The notes under the pieces were generated by a model, which was not told where the DNA came from, searched no databases, and saw only the letters and a list, made by a program, of their open reading frames with translations. This document shows, piece by piece, positions 61,983 through 64,000 of a stretch of DNA of 64,000 nt (its first letter is position 1; each line of letters starts with the position of its first letter). The translations under genes were made by a program, and so were the position numbers. Origin of the DNA: Marinihelvus sp942491555 (GTDB lineage Bacteria > Pseudomonadota > Gammaproteobacteria > Xanthomonadales > SZUA-36); contig CALOBN010000002.1 in the NCBI GenBank assembly GCA_942491555.1, positions 372,001 through 436,000 on the forward strand. Direction: 5' to 3'.

Positions 61983-62998
61983 CCCAGAACCTCGGTAACA
62001 GTGCGTTCCACGCGGACGCCGGAACTGGATTCATCCAACGGGTCGCGCCGCAGCCGGTGTCTCAGCGCCATCGGTGCAACTTCACGAACATGCTCGAGGG
62101 TAACCTCGCTGGCGTCATAAAGCGCCGCCAGGGCCCGCGCAGCGCGCACCAGGGTAAGTTCGCCCCGCAGCCCGTCGGTCTCAAGGGCAATGCACAGCTC
62201 CGTGATGCGCTCCATCATTTCATAGGACAGATCAGTGTCATTCAGGCGTTCGCGTGCGCGCCGGAGTTTGGCGCGCACCTGGCCCTCGCGGCTTGCCCAG
62301 CGTTTCGCGAAAGCATCGCGGTCGCGTTCAAATTCTTCGCGCCGGCGGATAATCTCGATACGGTTTGCAATGTCGCGGGGCGTGCTGACCTCGACGGACA
62401 GACCGAAACGGTCCAGCAGCTGTGGTCGCAAATCGCCTTCCTCGGGGTTACCGCTACCAACGAGCACAAAGCGCGCCGGGTGCCGCACACTGAGGCCTTC
62501 CCGCTCCACAACATTTTCGCCGGAAGCGGCGACGTCGAGCAGCAGGTCGACAATGTGGTCTTCCAACAGGTTGACCTCATCGATATACAGGTAGCCGCGG
62601 TTGGCCCGCGCGAGCAGGCCGGGTTCGAAGGCTTTCTCACCCCGAACCAGGGCACGCTCGAGGTCCAGGGCACCGACCACTCTGTCTTCGGTAACGCCAA
62701 GGGGCAGATCCACGACGGGTACCCTTGCCGATTTGCCGCTGGGACGGGCCTGGCCGGAGCCGGGTGTACAGACGTCGCATGGGCATGCCACGTTCGGGTC
62801 GCTATTGTACGGGCAGCCGGGGACCAGTTTCATGCGCGGTAACAGGCCGGTCATGGCCCGTACGGCGGTCGATTTGCCGGTACCCCGGTCACCAAAAACG
62901 AGCACGCCGCCGATGGCGGGGTCAACAGCGGTCACCAGCAGGGCGAGTTTCATCTCGTCCTGCCCGACAATGGCAGAAAAGGGAAAAGCAGTACTCAT
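61979..62998 (-). CDS. bchI: Mg-chelatase ATPase subunit I
   Basis: 339 aa. Walker A GDRGTGKST at 36-44 and Walker B YLYIDE at 136-141. A cysteine group (62, 72, 74, 77) lies between them. It hydrolyses ATP to drive Mg insertion into protoporphyrin IX. It begins directly after the puhE stop. Confidence 0.98.
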   Translation of the reverse strand: MSTAFPFSAIVGQDEMKLALLVTAVDPAIGGVLVFGDRGTGKSTAVRAMTGLLPRMKLVPGCPYNSDPNVACPCDVCTPGSGQARPSGKSARVPVVDLPLGVTEDRVVGALDLERALVRGEKAFEPGLLARANRGYLYIDEVNLLEDHIVDLLLDVAASGENVVEREGLSVRHPARFVLVGSGNPEEGDLRPQLLDRFGLSVEVSTPRDIANRIEIIRRREEFERDRDAFAKRWASREGQVRAKLRRARERLNDTDLSYEMMERITELCIALETDGLRGELTLVRAARALAALYDASEVTLEHVREVAPMALRHRLRRDPLDESSSGVRVERTVTEVLG

Positions 62999-63805
62999 TC
63001 AGGAACCCTGACTGGTGTTCAGTTTTACAGAATATTCGATACCCGCAGCGTTTTTACGGCCGGTGGCAAGTTTCCACAGCAGTTCGTCAGGAACGCGCAG
63101 GAACAACAGAACATGTTCGAGGATCGCCAGCCCAAGCATGGTGGCAACCAGGGTTAAACCCACCTGGTCAAGCGTACCGGGCCCGGCCTGTTCGGCGGTC
63201 CTGATCATCCAGAACAGCGCCAGTCCCGCAAACAACATGGAGACCGGGAACAGCGCATTCATGCGTGCGTTGTGAACATAGCTCGACAAATAGCGCATAT
63301 GTTCAGGCCAGAATTCTTCATGCAGATTGCGTACGCCAAAAAAGATATTCATCTTTGCCGACCAGCGCATAAGCCAGAAGGTCACGAACGTCAGCATGGC
63401 AATCTGATTCGCAGAATCCCAGGTCAGCCAGATCAGCGCCAGTGCGGTGACGATAATCGCCAGTTCGTGCCACAGGCTGGCTTTCACGCCGAGCACAAAC
63501 CGCCGGCTCATGGTCTCGTCCGGCGCACAAGCTTCCGGCCTTGGGCCGGTGACTGAACCCAGGAAGTAGCTCATCTCATGCCAGGCCCAAATCGCCAGGC
63601 CACCCGTGAATGCAAGATAGGCACCCATCGGGCTGGTCCATTGACGGGTTTCGATGATGAGCAAAATACCAACCACCGCCACAAGACTCATGGCCGCCAT
63701 GGTGACCCGGCATTTCGGCTCGGCTCTCTGGCTGCGCCACAGCAAAACCACGGTGGAAAGCCACCAGGTTCCCAGCGCGAACAATATCGGTGCGATGTAT
63801 TCCAA
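62999..63805 (-). CDS. puhE: Photosynthetic complex assembly protein PuhE
   Basis: 268 aa, about seven hydrophobic helices. WHEMSYFLGSVTGPRPEAC and RYLSSYVHNARMNALFPVS are typical of PuhE (putative photosynthetic complex assembly protein 2). It lies between acsF and bchI, as in other proteobacterial clusters. Function is inferred from puh-operon genetics, not a known reaction. Confidence 0.92.
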   Translation of the reverse strand: MEYIAPILFALGTWWLSTVVLLWRSQRAEPKCRVTMAAMSLVAVVGILLIIETRQWTSPMGAYLAFTGGLAIWAWHEMSYFLGSVTGPRPEACAPDETMSRRFVLGVKASLWHELAIIVTALALIWLTWDSANQIAMLTFVTFWLMRWSAKMNIFFGVRNLHEEFWPEHMRYLSSYVHNARMNALFPVSMLFAGLALFWMIRTAEQAGPGTLDQVGLTLVATMLGLAILEHVLLFLRVPDELLWKLATGRKNAAGIEYSVKLNTSQGS

Positions 63806-63817
63806 GCGCTGTGCCGC

Positions 63818-64000
63818 CTACCAGGTCGGAACCATGCGGACGTCTTCCGGCAGCTCGTTGTGAATGACCGGAAGCGTATACAAGCGCAGGAACGTGGCAC
63901 CGCCCGCGATGGACAGGCCAAACCGTTTGACAGCACCCACAATGCCACCCTGGGCTTTGGCTGCTTCAACAGCGGTGTTGATCTCGAGCAGCCGTGAGAG
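63818..64000 (-). CDS. acsF: Mg-protoporphyrin IX monomethyl ester oxidative cyclase, C-terminus
   Basis: Partial: 60 C-terminal residues before TAG 63820-63818. The end LRLYTLPVIHNELPEDVR then MVPTW fits AcsF tails, and acsF precedes puhE in many clusters. The oxygen-dependent di-iron enzyme forms ring E. The di-iron site lies outside the window, so identity depends on the tail and context. Confidence 0.75.
   Translation of the reverse strand, partial: LSRLLEINTAVEAAKAQGGIVGAVKRFGLSIAGGATFLRLYTLPVIHNELPEDVRMVPTW

Noticed and set aside
1..64000. CRISPR arrays, insertion sequences, integrases or phage genes
   Set aside because: No regularly spaced repeats, transposase or integrase motifs, or terminal inverted repeats with target duplications were seen; the photosynthesis cluster has no visible mobile-element border.

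Overview
The window reads as a chromosomal segment of a gammaproteobacterial aerobic anoxygenic phototroph. The left part carries housekeeping blocks in an order known from Gammaproteobacteria: yhdP-tldD-darP-pmbA; tpiA-secG-tRNA-Leu-nuoA..N; and initiator tRNA-rimP-nusA-infB-rbfA-truB-rpsO-pnp, the same order as the E. coli metY operon. The right part is a photosynthesis gene cluster with a type II reaction centre (pufL, pufM), a tetraheme pufC, LH1 antenna (pufB, pufA), BChl a genes and the oxygen-dependent cyclase acsF. No genus can be named from sequence reading alone.

Layout: 1-4280 yhdP end, tldD, darP, pmbA, OsmC-like gene. 4286-6638 SDR, tpiA, secG, tRNA-Leu(GAG). 6687-21204 a complete 14-gene NADH dehydrogenase (complex I) operon with separate nuoC and nuoD. 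21282-30235 tRNA-fMet and the translation/RNA operon, ending in strong terminators. 30474-33164 cbpA-cbpM, a tandem-Usp protein and a DUF2177 membrane protein. 33218-38205 (minus) a tight operon of TonB-dependent receptor (frameshifted), ubiE/menG-type methyltransferase, menA and a BASS-family transporter. 38369-39187 DUF1289 protein and a BON-LysM protein. 39279-43561 (minus) an ABC/HlyD/TolC export-like operon whose ATPase domain has lost every catalytic motif. 43678-64000 the photosynthesis cluster.

Photosynthesis cluster, in minus-strand transcription order from the right edge: acsF (partial), puhE, bchI, bchD, bchO, crtB; then crtE, crtF, bchC, bchX, bchY, bchZ, pufQ-like, pufB, pufA, pufL, pufM, pufC, idi, fpr. 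crtC (plus strand) lies between crtB and crtE, and bciA (plus strand) closes the cluster on the left. Together they supply isoprenoid precursors (idi, crtE), early and late carotenoid steps (crtB, crtC, crtF), Mg chelation (bchI, bchD, bchO), ring E formation (acsF), 8-vinyl reduction (bciA), ring B reduction (bchXYZ), C3 side-chain oxidation (bchC) and the reaction centre and antenna proteins. crtI, crtD, bchH, bchM, bchL/N/B, bchF, bchG, bchP and puhA/B/C are not in the window.

Points most worth a second look: (1) the TonB receptor-menG-menA-BASS operon, which looks like a possible route for taking up a naphthoate precursor and finishing menaquinone; (2) the ABC transporter with a dead nucleotide-binding domain in a tripartite export operon; (3) a PufQ-like protein that shares an ungapped block with the neighbouring LH1 beta protein; (4) a perfect PpsR/CrtJ-type palindrome abutting crtC and near-matches in front of bchC and pufQ; (5) a ferredoxin-NADP reductase gene at the end of the puf operon, whose terminator U-tract is encoded by lysine codons of the opposing bciA.
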